This document shows positions 25,071 to 33,755 of a DNA stretch of 64,000 bases, in pieces; position 1 is the first letter of the stretch; each line of letters starts with the position of its first letter. The notes below the pieces were generated by a model. The model saw only the letters and a list, made by a program, of their open reading frames with translations, had not been told where the DNA came from and did not search any database. Both the position numbers and the translations under genes were made by a program. Source of the DNA: an uncultured Nitrospina sp. (GTDB lineage Bacteria > Nitrospinota > Nitrospinia > Nitrospinales > VA-1); NCBI GenBank assembly GCA_937891765.1, contig CALAGQ010000124.1:1-64000 (forward strand), in the 5' to 3' direction.

Positions 25071-26272
25071 AGAGTGAGGGCGAAGATGGCGTCTCGGGTT
25101 AGTTCGAAGGTGTTGTTGCCGTTTCCTGAATGTTGTGCTTTTTCCAGCAACAAAGAGTGAAGCAGCGGGTGTTGCGGCGGGTTGTTCTCCAGCAGTTCCC
25201 GGGCTTTGTCTGCCAGTCCATGTTCCAGATAGAGAGTGGACAATAGCAGCACCAGCAGGGACCGTACTTCTTGGGTGGCGGCTTCCAGAGACTCTTCATA
25301 AGTTTGCAAAAGTTCCTGATAATTATCTGAGTCTCTGAGTGCGATCTGCGCACGTACGAGGCAGGCTGTATCCCCGGTTTTTTGAAATCCGGTATTCCAT
25401 ATTTTTAATGCCTGTTTTTGCTTTCCAGATTCCAGATAAGCATCGCCCAATGATAAGTAGGCCGGCAGGCATTTTTCGCAAGTTCGAATCGCCTGTTTAA
25501 ATTCGGAAATAGCGCTGTCCCGGTTTCCCGCTTGCAGACTTTTCTTGCCGAGTTCAAAAATAAACCGACCCAGATTGCTTTGTTCTTTTTTCCATTCCTC
25601 ATTGTTGTCCCGCAGAAGAGGCAGAATTCTTTTTTGCAGGATGCAAACCTTTTTCCAGTCGTCCTGTTTCAAATAAGTATCGCGAAGGTGGAGTAAGGGG
25701 GCGACCGTTCCCGGATTCATCCCCTGCATTTTTTGCAGGAGTGCGATTTCTTCGCTTTTGCGGCCGGTTTTAGAATAGATGTCTGCCAGATCAAAGAGCG
25801 CGTGGATATTTCGCGGATCCTGGGCGAGAGCTTTCTTATGAAAGTTTTCTGCCTGATCGGGTTTGCCCGTGGCAGACAGGATTCGCCCTATCAGGTTGAG
25901 CGCGCCGACATGTTCTGGAGATATATCGAGGACCTTTTCAATAAGGTCTTGGGCTTTATCCGTTTTGCCACAGATAAAAAAGTTTTCTCCCTTTTTGAAC
26001 AGGGCTTCAACCTTGCGGCTCTTTTTTTCGATCTGGTTATTTTTAAAACCAACTTTCCAGCGTTCCAGCGCGCTTTTGAGATTAAAAGTCCAGAACAGGA
26101 AAACAGTGACGATCACACCGATAAGGATAGAACCCAATAAAAGCAGAACGGTTGGTAGCTTCAGTGACTGGCTTTGGGTGATGTGAACCACCGAATCGTG
26201 AGGATTTAGAAACGCCGTATAAATGGAGAGTAGCGCAAAAATCAGAAAGACGATGATTTGTTTCAAGGACAC
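25067..26272 (-). CDS. LapA-LapB-type fusion: membrane anchor with TPR repeats
   Basis: 401 residues. The N-terminal 70 residues resemble LapA (DUF1049): two transmembrane helices (about 5-22 and 40-62) around a short periplasmic loop containing FLNPHDSVVHI. The rest is a string of tetratricopeptide repeats (about 90-370), beginning ALFKKGENFFICGKTDKAQD. In Escherichia coli, LapA and LapB are separate adjacent genes that regulate LpxC and lipid A synthesis. Fusing them would keep the assembly role. A rubredoxin-type metal domain, present at the end of LapB, is not seen here; instead a CxxC (TCEKC) lies inside a repeat. The gene follows the dksA-like gene by two bases. Confidence 0.65.
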   Translation of the reverse strand: MSLKQIIVFLIFALLSIYTAFLNPHDSVVHITQSQSLKLPTVLLLLGSILIGVIVTVFLFWTFNLKSALERWKVGFKNNQIEKKSRKVEALFKKGENFFICGKTDKAQDLIEKVLDISPEHVGALNLIGRILSATGKPDQAENFHKKALAQDPRNIHALFDLADIYSKTGRKSEEIALLQKMQGMNPGTVAPLLHLRDTYLKQDDWKKVCILQKRILPLLRDNNEEWKKEQSNLGRFIFELGKKSLQAGNRDSAISEFKQAIRTCEKCLPAYLSLGDAYLESGKQKQALKIWNTGFQKTGDTACLVRAQIALRDSDNYQELLQTYEESLEAATQEVRSLLVLLLSTLYLEHGLADKARELLENNPPQHPLLHSLLLEKAQHSGNGNNTFELTRDAIFALTL

Positions 26273-26274
26273 GC

Positions 26275-26667
26275 TTAATTCTCCTCGAACGGATCTTCGT
26301 CAATGATGCTGGTGGCTTTGGGGTTCTTTTCCATTTCGCTCAGGCACTGGGTGCAGAACTCTGTGTAGGGGACCACTTGCAGCCGGGCTTCGGGAATAGC
26401 GCTTTCGCATTGGGCACATACGCCATATTCCCCTTCGCCAATTTTTTCAATGGCCGTGTCAACTTGTTTGAGTTTTTGCCACCCCTGTTCGCCCAGTTCT
26501 CCCTCCAATTGACGGCTGTAGGAGCGTGCGGCGTCATCGCTGATGTCGGCGATTTGTCCGATTTCGCTTTCTTTTACATTCTGGTTTGACTTTTCAAAGC
26601 CCCCCAGTAACTCGGATCGGATGGATTCCAATTGGGAACGAAATTGAGCCAATTTTTTTTTGTTCAT
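26275..26667 (-). CDS. DksA/TraR-family zinc-finger protein
   Basis: 130 residues: a helical coiled-coil N-terminal part (about 1-75), then a C4 zinc finger with Cys84, Cys87, Cys105 and Cys108 (CAQC...CTQC). DksA-type proteins enter the RNA polymerase secondary channel and act with ppGpp. The coiled-coil tip has DISDDAARSY, which includes an acidic pair as in active DksA. The protein is slightly shorter than DksA. The gene is in a minus-strand cluster after nadD and rsfS, so its expression is tied to growth functions. Confidence 0.82.
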   Translation of the reverse strand: MNKKKLAQFRSQLESIRSELLGGFEKSNQNVKESEIGQIADISDDAARSYSRQLEGELGEQGWQKLKQVDTAIEKIGEGEYGVCAQCESAIPEARLQVVPYTEFCTQCLSEMEKNPKATSIIDEDPFEEN

Positions 26668-26697
26668 AATATGTGGTTTAAGGTGAAAGGGGGATCT

Positions 26698-27051
26698 TTA
26701 TTGGCCTACTGCCTTGATAACAGGAACATCACCCCATAGACGTTCGAGGTCGTAGTGAAGGCGGGCTTCTTTGTGAAAAACATGCACTATCAAATCTCCA
26801 AGATCGACCACCACCCAAGTGCCCCCCGCATAACCTTCTATGGCATAGGGTTTATTGCGAGTCTCGTAAAACCTGTCGAGGATAGCATCAACAATAGATT
26901 GAACGTGAACCTTGGAGTTTCCACTGCAGATCATGAAAAAATCTGTCAGGTCCGAGCGGTTCCTCAAGTCCAGAATGAGAATGTCAAAAGCTTTCGTGTC
27001 TGCGGCAGCATCAACGGCTAATTGTTGAAGAGCGCTTAATTGTTCTGTCAT
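26698..27051 (-). CDS. rsfS: Ribosomal silencing factor RsfS
   Basis: 117 residues of the RsfS/Iojap family. The protein binds L14 on the large subunit and blocks subunit joining in starvation. Motifs include SDLTDFFMICSGNSKVHVQS, GGTWVVVDLGDLIVHVFH and YDLERLWGD near the C-terminus, all typical. The start codon abuts the nadD stop codon with no gap. The nadD-rsfS pair is a conserved arrangement across bacteria. Confidence 0.95.
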   Translation of the reverse strand: MTEQLSALQQLAVDAAADTKAFDILILDLRNRSDLTDFFMICSGNSKVHVQSIVDAILDRFYETRNKPYAIEGYAGGTWVVVDLGDLIVHVFHKEARLHYDLERLWGDVPVIKAVGQ

Positions 27052-27738
27052 TCAAACCATAGTTGGAGGGGAATCGGTCCGGTATAATCGGTGTTTCATA
27101 ATATAATGATCAACCGCAGGGGGCAACAAATTTTTAATTTCTTTTCCTGCTTGCACCCTGAGCCGGATTTCTTTGGATGAAATATCTTGCGTTGGAATTT
27201 GGTAGAGCCGTATGGTTTTCCCGGTAACCGGGTTCAGAGTTATCGGCAGGTTACTATTTTCCAGCGCAGTTTTTTTGATTCCCAATGCCCGGCTCAATTT
27301 AGCCGGAAGCTCTAACTTCACGCCTGGCCGTGTGCTTACCAGCACATGGCAAAGCTTCAATATATCGGCAAAGCTTTTCCAAGTATCCATCAGCATGAAG
27401 GCATCGGCCCCAAGAATTAGAAAAAGCTCCCAATCGGGATGACTTTCCTTTAATCGGGATAATGTCTCAATCGTATAGGAAATGCCCCCTTTTTCAATTT
27501 CCAGCAAATCTATGGAAAACGCGTTTTCCCGTTCGAGGGCCCGTTCAAGCATGGCAACTCGGTGCGGCGAAGAGGTGGGCCGGTCATGTAGCTTGTGCGG
27601 AGACTGGCTCACAGGTATGAACAAAACTTTTTGCAAATCAAAGAGTTGTATCGTTTGTGCGGCAAGGCCCAGATGCCCGTTATGGACGGGATCAAAGGTT
27701 CCTCCCAGCAACCCCACTCGCTTTAATTCGCTATTCAT
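27052..27738 (-). CDS. nadD: Nicotinate-nucleotide adenylyltransferase
   Basis: 228 residues from the ATG at 27738; the frame also contains an upstream TTG (27744). It catalyses adenylation of nicotinate mononucleotide in NAD synthesis. The nucleotidyltransferase motifs are GGTFDPVHNGHLG (near the N-terminus) and ISSKEIRLRVQAG (ISST-R type) near the C-terminus. It is the first gene of the minus-strand cluster with rsfS. NadB, an earlier step of the same pathway, is encoded 4 kb away on the other strand. Confidence 0.94.
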   Translation of the reverse strand: MNSELKRVGLLGGTFDPVHNGHLGLAAQTIQLFDLQKVLFIPVSQSPHKLHDRPTSSPHRVAMLERALERENAFSIDLLEIEKGGISYTIETLSRLKESHPDWELFLILGADAFMLMDTWKSFADILKLCHVLVSTRPGVKLELPAKLSRALGIKKTALENSNLPITLNPVTGKTIRLYQIPTQDISSKEIRLRVQAGKEIKNLLPPAVDHYIMKHRLYRTDSPPTMV

Positions 27739-27842
27739 ATGCAATAAATCGTTTCATAAACCGCTATATATGGCAAGGGATAATGAGTTTTTTGGACCCC
27801 ATTCTTTTAAAACCCGCTCATTTCTGACAAAATTTGGCAATT

Positions 27843-27867
27843 AAAACTGACAATTTTTGTCAGTTTT
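27843..27867. promoter_or_regulatory. Perfect 11-bp dyad upstream of the pilin promoter
   Basis: AAAACTGACAA and TTGTCAGTTTT are exact inverted repeats around three T. The TGACA half-site is repeated just upstream (TCTGACAAAATTTGG). It lies about 105-130 bases upstream of the sigma-54-type -24 element, a usual distance for an activator such as PilR. A bidirectional terminator is the alternative. Confidence 0.45.
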
Positions 27868-27971
27868 GACTTTGGAGTTCAGGGTTTAAAATTCCCTCCG
27901 AAGCAGAAAAAATTTATAACACATTCAAAATAAAGAGGTTATAATAAAAGATCGCGTTGGTCATTTTAGAA

Positions 27972-27987
27972 GGCATGGCTTTTGCTA
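27972..27987 (+). promoter_or_regulatory. Sigma-54-type promoter of pilA
   Basis: AAGGCATGGCTTTTGCTA fits the -24/-12 pattern: GG at 27972-27973 and GC at 27984-27985 are 12 bases apart, and TTGCT is the preferred -12 form. Transcription would start near 27997, about 58 bases before the pilin ATG. Pilin genes in many bacteria use sigma-54 with PilR. Confidence 0.6.
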
Positions 27988-28054
27988 GATAATAGGTAAC
28001 TGTAAATATTGCTTATCCAAAGTTTATTTTGTTAACCATAAAGAGGAGTAGAAA

Positions 28055-28444
28055 ATGCTAGCCAAATTTAGACGGGTTCAAGGAGAAAAGGGTTTCACTC
28101 TTATCGAGTTATTGATCGTTATCGCCATCATCGGTATTTTGGCGGCCATCGCAATTCCCCAGTTCAGTGCCTACAAAAACAGGGCTTACCAATCTGATAC
28201 GAAAGCTCATCTGCATAACCTGTTTCTGGCTTGTAAAGCTTACTGGGCAGATAACGGAGCAGCTGCTGCCTGCAGTTCAGCCGCTGTTGATGACGCGACT
28301 TATGGTTATACCACGTCATCAAAGATTACCTATACTGCGGGTGCGGGTGCCGGTGAAGGTGACTTTGCTGTGTCGGCGTTGCATGGTGATGATGTGTCTA
28401 GTACGGCATACAGCATAGATGTAAATGGCGCAATTACCCCATAG
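28055..28444 (+). CDS. pilA: Type IV major pilin PilA
   Basis: Prepilin of 129 residues. The class III leader ends at Gly13, with cleavage before Phe14 in [16 protein letters not shown]. Glu5 of the mature chain (Glu18) is present. The helix runs through [20 protein letters not shown]; two cysteines (Cys59 and Cys71) may form a disulphide. The C-terminal domain is small and Gly/Ala/Ser-rich, so this is a short pilin resembling Geobacter-type PilA-N more than Pseudomonas pilins. AGAGGAG lies seven bases before the ATG. It has its own sigma-54-type promoter and a terminator, as expected of a highly expressed monocistronic pilin. Confidence 0.92.
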   Translation: MLAKFRRVQGEKGFTLIELLIVIAIIGILAAIAIPQFSAYKNRAYQSDTKAHLHNLFLACKAYWADNGAAAACSSAAVDDATYGYTTSSKITYTAGAGAGEGDFAVSALHGDDVSSTAYSIDVNGAITP

Positions 28445-28466
28445 GTTTTTGTGATAAAATTTCTCG

Positions 28467-28505
28467 CTCCCCGCCTGTTTGGCGGGGGGAGGGGAATTTT
28501 TCTTT
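28467..28505 (+). terminator. Rho-independent terminator after pilA
   Basis: CCCCGCC and GGCGGGG form a 7-bp GC stem around TGTTT (28469-28487), followed after a short G-rich stretch by TTTTTCTTTT. It begins 23 bases after the pilA stop codon. Confidence 0.65.
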
Positions 28506-28642
28506 TAGCTGGTCCCAAAATCCCCTGATTAAGAGAACCCCTGCCTTTGCTAATTTTTTAGTCCTTCTCCCTGCGGATTTTTTTCCAGACCTTTTTTCTC
28601 ATAGAATGTTATGAAAGAAAACAACAAACATCTCAAGGTCTG

Positions 28643-30946
28643 ATGAGAATGAAGAATGATTTTCTATCCCGTTATGGGATGTTCCTCTTGCCCATCTGTT
28701 TTCTTCTGTCTATTTTTATCTTGTTCTTCTATCCGGTTTTGTTCGAAGGAAACACTTTCTTCTTCCGGGACATCAAGCATTTCGCCTATCCCATGAAATT
28801 GTACCTTGCCCAGGTATGGGCGGAGGGGGAATGGCCTTACTGGTATCCCTACCTGTTTCAGGGCACGCCTTTGATGTCGTTGATGCACCCGGGAGTGTTC
28901 TACCCGCCTTCGGTCCTGTTTTTATTGAACGATTTTCATTTTGCCTTCAACGCTTACTTCCTGTTTCATCATTTGCTCCTGATGGGTTCGGTCTATGGCC
29001 TTTGCCGGTATTGGGGTAGGTCGATTCCAGCATCCCTGGCGGCATCGCTGACCGCTCTTTTGGGAGGGTATTTTTTATCGCTATCCGCCGTTTACAACCA
29101 TTTCCATGCTGCCGTCTGGTTGCCGCTAATGTTGCTGATGTGGCAGAAGTTCATGGACGAAGGAAGAGGGAAACATTTTTGCGGTGCTGTGGTTATTCTG
29201 GCACTTCAGGTTTTAGCCGGTAGTCCGGAAAGCGCGATTTTCTCTGTGCTCCTGGTTTATGCTCATTCACTTTATCTGGCGAAGGAGGATGACCGGCTAC
29301 AAGGTTTCACCCGGAAAAGTCTGGCCATGCTGGCACTTGTACTGCTTGCGCTGGCTCTTTCGGCCCTGCAATGGGTACCCACCTACCAGTTGTTGCAAGA
29401 GTTGAAGCGTGGCAAGGGACTGGCCTATGTTGATGGCACTGCCTGGTCTTTACCACCCAGTGCTTTGCTCGACCTGTTCCTGCCCGAGAAATTCGCTAAT
29501 CTTCTCGAACAGGACGGAGGGGCAATGAATTATTTTTTGCAAAGTTTTTATATGGGCATTATGCCGCTGTTTTTTCTGCTCGGTGGCCTACTGGTCGGCA
29601 GGGAGCAAAAAGAGATTCGGTTCTGGCTGATGGTTTTTGGTGTGGGCGTATTTTTTGCTTTGGGAAAGTATAATTCGCTCTACGCACTGTTTCATGAATG
29701 GGTCCCTGTGTTCAGTATGTTTGCATACCCGCAAAAATTTTTTTTCCTTTGCGCTTATGGGTTGGTATTTCTCTCCGCCTTTGCTCTGGACAGGTTTGTC
29801 CAAGCTATCATCCACAAAAAATCGGAAATGAAAAAACTCCTGTTCGTTCTTCTGGCTATTGCGATGGTCGTCGCTGGAATGTTTGGCACCCATGCCGATC
29901 GGGCTGGACTCGAAAGCCTGATGATTTTATTGCTCCTGGTGATCGCAATTTTTGCCCTGCATTTAAAAAAAATGAACCGTGTCGGGTTCTTCTCTCTCCT
30001 TCTGCTTTTAATGGTGATGGACCTGATGGGCAAAAACTCCATGCTGATACCCATGATCGACGGAAAGTTTTATACCGAACCTCCTCCACTGGCAAAACGC
30101 CTTGGGGGAACGGCAGACTCGTTCCGCACTTACTATGGAAGTCTTTTGGAAAAACCGGAGCACAAAATTGCTTCTGATAAACCTGCCAAAGTTGTGCCCC
30201 GGCCACCCGAGCTCAAGGCACCCTTTTATAATATGTTGAGCATTCAGTTGGCCTTGCGTGACGAACTCGCGCCCAACGTTGGGGCTATTTATGGGATAGC
30301 TTACGTTGAAGGCGCAGCCACCATGGCTTTAAAGGAAGGCGTCTATTGGAGCGACTCGTTTCTTTCGTTTGATCCCACGAAAAAGAAAAGAATTTTAAAA
30401 CGCAGTAATGTGAAATATTGGGTGACAGAAGACTACGAACAGGCGCCGTCAGACCAATACCCCAGAGGACTCAAAAAGGTGGAGGTGCTTGAGGATGTCC
30501 TGCCACGTGCTTTTCTGGTTGGTGAATCAGGGCATGTGCCGTATAGGGAGAAACTACTCGATGTTTATTATGATGCCAGGTTCAACCCGCTTCGGCAGGT
30601 TCTGTTGACAGAACCGGTCGGGATGAAAAAGGCAAAAAACTTTTCCGGCCAGGTTCAAAAGATCGAATATAGCCCGAACCGGGTCAGCCTGAAAACCAAT
30701 CAGAATGAAGAAGGCTTTCTGGTTTTGCTCGATACTTATTTTCCGGGTTGGAAAGTGGAAGTGGATGGAAAGCCCGAACACATCTACCGCGCCAATTATT
30801 TTTACCGGGGCGTCCGATTAGGACCGGGGAATCACAACATCGAGTTTTCGTATGAACCCCCAGGACTAAAAATAGGCGCCACCATCAGTGGCGTGACAGC
30901 ACTGCTTTTGGTACTATTATTTTTTATGCCAACAAGGAAAATATAA
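28643..30946 (+). CDS. YfhO-like polytopic membrane protein
   Basis: 767 residues with about thirteen to fourteen transmembrane segments across residues 10-455, then a long extracytoplasmic region and a final helix (about 740-762). The segment PGWKVEVDGKPEHIYRANYF followed by GVRLGPGNHNIEFSYEPPG is the C-terminal beta-sandwich signature of the YfhO family, proposed GT-C-like glycosyltransferases acting on cell-wall or membrane glycans. In the first loop FFRDIKHFAYPMK supplies an aspartate in the usual GT-C position. The stop codon overlaps the next start by one base (TAATG). Substrate unknown. Confidence 0.72.
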   Translation: MRMKNDFLSRYGMFLLPICFLLSIFILFFYPVLFEGNTFFFRDIKHFAYPMKLYLAQVWAEGEWPYWYPYLFQGTPLMSLMHPGVFYPPSVLFLLNDFHFAFNAYFLFHHLLLMGSVYGLCRYWGRSIPASLAASLTALLGGYFLSLSAVYNHFHAAVWLPLMLLMWQKFMDEGRGKHFCGAVVILALQVLAGSPESAIFSVLLVYAHSLYLAKEDDRLQGFTRKSLAMLALVLLALALSALQWVPTYQLLQELKRGKGLAYVDGTAWSLPPSALLDLFLPEKFANLLEQDGGAMNYFLQSFYMGIMPLFFLLGGLLVGREQKEIRFWLMVFGVGVFFALGKYNSLYALFHEWVPVFSMFAYPQKFFFLCAYGLVFLSAFALDRFVQAIIHKKSEMKKLLFVLLAIAMVVAGMFGTHADRAGLESLMILLLLVIAIFALHLKKMNRVGFFSLLLLLMVMDLMGKNSMLIPMIDGKFYTEPPPLAKRLGGTADSFRTYYGSLLEKPEHKIASDKPAKVVPRPPELKAPFYNMLSIQLALRDELAPNVGAIYGIAYVEGAATMALKEGVYWSDSFLSFDPTKKKRILKRSNVKYWVTEDYEQAPSDQYPRGLKKVEVLEDVLPRAFLVGESGHVPYREKLLDVYYDARFNPLRQVLLTEPVGMKKAKNFSGQVQKIEYSPNRVSLKTNQNEEGFLVLLDTYFPGWKVEVDGKPEHIYRANYFYRGVRLGPGNHNIEFSYEPPGLKIGATISGVTALLLVLLFFMPTRKI

Positions 30947-31881
30947 TGAAACTGGTCAGTCTTCTCCCTTCAGCAACAGAAATACTGGTGAAACTCGGGT
31001 TGGAGGAAAACCTCGTTGGTGTGTCGCACGAATGTGATTATCCCGAATCGGTCCAGTCACTTCCTCGTCTTACATCTACTCGTGTTAATCCGTCGCTCGA
31101 TAGCACAGCCATTCATAAATCAGTTCTTGAGGTGATGAAAAACGCCGTGTCGGTTTATGACCTTGATGTGGAGCTGTTGAAATCCTTAAAACCCGATTTC
31201 ATCGTGACGCAAGATTTGTGCGATGTCTGCGCCGTTTCCTTCTCGCAGGTGGAAGAAGCCTGCCGGGAACTGCTGGGCGCAAAAATTATTTCTCTCAGGC
31301 CAAAAATGTTAGGGGATATCTGGAATGATGTTCTCAGCACCGCAGAGACGCTGGGGGTGAAACAAAAAGGACAACAGTTTCTGGAGGAAGTCGATGTTCG
31401 GGTCAAGTCTGTGCGCGACCGTGTGGTCAAAGCGGAAAACAAGAGGCCGAATGTTTTGACGATAGAATGGATCGACCCCATTTATGTCGGTGGCATGTGG
31501 CTTCCCGAAATGATCGACATTGCCGGGGGCCAGGTGTGCATCGCCGAGAGTGGCCAACCCGCGCCGGTTGTGGACCGGGAAGCCTTAACTAACATCAACC
31601 CTGACGTTGTGATCGTGAAACCCTGTGGTTATAAGCTGGACCAGACATTGAAGGAAATGGATTTGCTAAAAACACAAATTCCCTGGCAGGACTGGGAGGC
31701 AAAATTAGGAACTCGATTTTATTTGGTGGATGGGAACTCCTATTTCAACCGCCCCGGCCCGCGCATTCTGGACTCACTGGAAATTCTTGCCCACTGCACC
31801 CACCCCGATCTGTTCCCGGAATTTGGAGAACAATATGCAGATGGGATTATTGAGTTAAGCCCTAGGCTAGAAACCCCGTAG
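30946..31881 (+). CDS. Cobalamin-binding protein, BtuF-like, without signal peptide
   Basis: 311 residues of the periplasmic-binding-protein type III fold. It begins MKLVSLLPSATEILVKLGL, the form of the BtuF family, but the usual signal peptide is missing, so it is probably cytoplasmic or part of the 'cobalamin-binding protein' subgroup. QDLCDVCAVSF contains a CxxC unusual for transport BtuF. VWLPEMIDIAGG-type (GGMWLPEMIDIAGG) and NRPGPRILDSLEILAH are conserved elements. No BtuC/BtuD genes are adjacent. Translationally coupled to the YfhO-like gene. The ligand is inferred from the family name only. Confidence 0.75.
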   Translation: MKLVSLLPSATEILVKLGLEENLVGVSHECDYPESVQSLPRLTSTRVNPSLDSTAIHKSVLEVMKNAVSVYDLDVELLKSLKPDFIVTQDLCDVCAVSFSQVEEACRELLGAKIISLRPKMLGDIWNDVLSTAETLGVKQKGQQFLEEVDVRVKSVRDRVVKAENKRPNVLTIEWIDPIYVGGMWLPEMIDIAGGQVCIAESGQPAPVVDREALTNINPDVVIVKPCGYKLDQTLKEMDLLKTQIPWQDWEAKLGTRFYLVDGNSYFNRPGPRILDSLEILAHCTHPDLFPEFGEQYADGIIELSPRLETP

Positions 31882-31883
31882 GA

Positions 31884-31955
31884 CATCTTCGCGAGCCACA
31901 AAGTGGCGTGGCGATCCAGGCTTTCTGGATTGCTTCGATTCGCTCGCAAAGACGG
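31884..31955. repeat. R2 palindromic element, copy 1
   Basis: TCTTCGCGAGC at the left end matches GCTCGCAAAGACG at the right in inverted orientation, and GGCGATCCAG faces CTGGATTGC in the centre. The whole can fold into one long imperfect hairpin. The wording resembles the widespread GTCATTGCGAGGAGC/GGATTGCTTCG repeats of several phyla and recurs at 56093-56213. Confidence 0.75.
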
Positions 31956-31968
31956 CCAACCTTCTTCA

Positions 31969-32058
31969 ATCCCCCCCCCTTATCAGGGGGTAAGCATTTC
32001 CTTTGCCTTTGGCGGTCGCGTCAGCGTCACCGCCCCATTGGCTCTGGCACCTAGCCAG
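31969..32058. repeat. Hairpin and R1-related repeat before nadB (R1 copy 5)
   Basis: A C-run followed by TTATCAGGGGG (31971-31990) forms a GC hairpin. TTGGCGGTCGCGTCAGCGTC followed by ACCGCC (32009-32034) repeats the hairpin of R1 copy 1 (6922-6945) with two changes, and GGCACCTAGCCAG ends it. Confidence 0.6.
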
Positions 32059-32093
32059 TTGATTTTAAAGGAGTAATTCGGTATAATCCGGGC

Positions 32094-33755
32094 ATGAGTA
32101 TCGAAAAGGATTTCATCGTAATAGGTTCTGGTGTTGCCGGGCTGACGTTTGCGCTCAAGGTTTGCAAGTTTGGTTCGGTTGGCATCGTTACCAAGGACGC
32201 GCTGGAGGAGTCGGCCACCAAATATGCTCAGGGTGGTATTGCCTCGGTGATGGCCGAGGACGATTCGTTCGAACTGCATGTTCAGGACACGATGCAAACC
32301 GGGCGCGGACTCTGCCATGAAGATTTCGTACGTATCGCCTGCCGCGAGGGGCCAGCACGAGTTCGTGAGTTGATCGACCTCGGTGCTCAGTTCGACCGCA
32401 TTCGGGGTGCCGGGTTTGATCTGGGAAAAGAAGGCGGACACTCCAAACGTCGCATTCTGCACGCGAACGACCTGACCGGCTGGGAGATTGAACGCACCCT
32501 CATCCAAGCGGTTCATGCTCAGGACAATATCGAAATATTTGAACACCATATGGCCATCGACCTCATCACCCAGGCCAGGCTCGATGAAAAAATTCAGCCG
32601 GGCAGCGATGAAGACGAGGCGTTGGGACTTTATGTCCTGAATCATCAGACACAGAAGGTGGTGACGATGGTGGGCCGGGTCATTTTTATGGCCACCGGCG
32701 GCGCAGGCAAAGTTTATCTTTATACCTCGAATCCGGATACGGCTACGGGGGATGGTGTTGCTGTGGCTTATCGGGCCGGAGCAAAAATTGCCAATATGGA
32801 ATTTTTCCAGTTCCACCCTACCTGCCTGTTTCACCCTAAAGCAAAATCGTTTCTCATTTCAGAAACGGTGCGGGGCGAGGGCGGAATTCTGCGTTTGCAA
32901 AACGGCGACACGTTCATGGAGAACCATCATGATTTAGGTTGTCTGGCTCCGCGTGATGTGGTGGCGCGGGCCATCGACTACGAAATGAAAACTAGTGGCG
33001 ACGACCACGTCCTTCTCGATGCGACGCATCTTGAGGGTTACCGTATTCGCGAACGCTTCCCAAATATTTATAAAACCTGTCTGGAATTCGGATTCGACAT
33101 GGCGCGGGAACCTGTACCGGTAGTCCCAGCGGCGCATTATATGTGCGGTGGACTGGTGGTGGATGCCAACGGTCAGACCAACATCAAACGACTTTTTGCT
33201 AGCGGCGAGGTGTGTTCCTCCGGCTTGCATGGCGCCAACCGGTTGGCCTCCAACTCTCTGATGGAAGGACTGGTGCTCTCGCATCGGGCGGTGGAGAAGG
33301 TGGTGAACTTGTTTAAGGAGCCCAAAAATTTTAAAAACTCGTTGGACCGGATTCCTGAATGGGACCCCGGAAGCGCGGTGGACAGTGACGAGTCGGTGGT
33401 GGTGTCACACAACTGGGACGAAATCCGCCGGTTGATGTGGAACTATGTTGGTATTGTTCGTACCACCAAACGTCTGAAACGGGCCGAGCGTCGCATTCAA
33501 CTTCTGCTGGAAGAGATTCAGGAATATTACTGGAACTTTAAAATCACTAAAGACACTCTGGAACTGAGAAACCTCGCCATCACGGCACAGTTGATCATTC
33601 AGGGAGCCATGACCCGAAAAGAAAGCCGGGGTTTGCACTATAACCTCGACTACCCGGAACCCGATGACGCGAACTGGAAACAGGACACGGTTTTCCAGAA
33701 CACGGTTCATCGATTGATAACCCAAACCAACCCGAGAATTGTGACCCATGAGTGA
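32094..33755 (+). CDS. nadB: L-aspartate oxidase
   Basis: First enzyme of de novo NAD synthesis: oxidises L-aspartate to iminoaspartate using FAD, with oxygen or fumarate as acceptor. 553 residues. The FAD-binding GSGVAGLTFALKV lies near the N-terminus; EESATKYAQGGIASVM is the substrate-loop signature, HANDLTGWEIERTL follows, and PAAHYMCGGLVVD and SSGLHGANRLASNSLMEGLV are the catalytic and C-terminal flavin motifs. No nadA or nadC is adjacent. GGAG lies before the ATG with a spacer of about twenty bases, so the start is by homology. It overlaps ftsK by eight bases. Confidence 0.94.
   Translation: MSIEKDFIVIGSGVAGLTFALKVCKFGSVGIVTKDALEESATKYAQGGIASVMAEDDSFELHVQDTMQTGRGLCHEDFVRIACREGPARVRELIDLGAQFDRIRGAGFDLGKEGGHSKRRILHANDLTGWEIERTLIQAVHAQDNIEIFEHHMAIDLITQARLDEKIQPGSDEDEALGLYVLNHQTQKVVTMVGRVIFMATGGAGKVYLYTSNPDTATGDGVAVAYRAGAKIANMEFFQFHPTCLFHPKAKSFLISETVRGEGGILRLQNGDTFMENHHDLGCLAPRDVVARAIDYEMKTSGDDHVLLDATHLEGYRIRERFPNIYKTCLEFGFDMAREPVPVVPAAHYMCGGLVVDANGQTNIKRLFASGEVCSSGLHGANRLASNSLMEGLVLSHRAVEKVVNLFKEPKNFKNSLDRIPEWDPGSAVDSDESVVVSHNWDEIRRLMWNYVGIVRTTKRLKRAERRIQLLLEEIQEYYWNFKITKDTLELRNLAITAQLIIQGAMTRKESRGLHYNLDYPEPDDANWKQDTVFQNTVHRLITQTNPRIVTHE

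Larger units (their letters stand above)
27739..28054. other. Divergent regulatory region between nadD and pilA
   Basis: 316 bases with an 11-bp dyad (27843-27867) and a sigma-54-type promoter (27972-27987). AT-rich, no coding sequence supported. Confidence 0.6.

Noticed and set aside
31983..32834. 283-codon minus-strand frame
   Set aside because: It is the antisense shadow of nadB, which has clear FAD and catalytic motifs.
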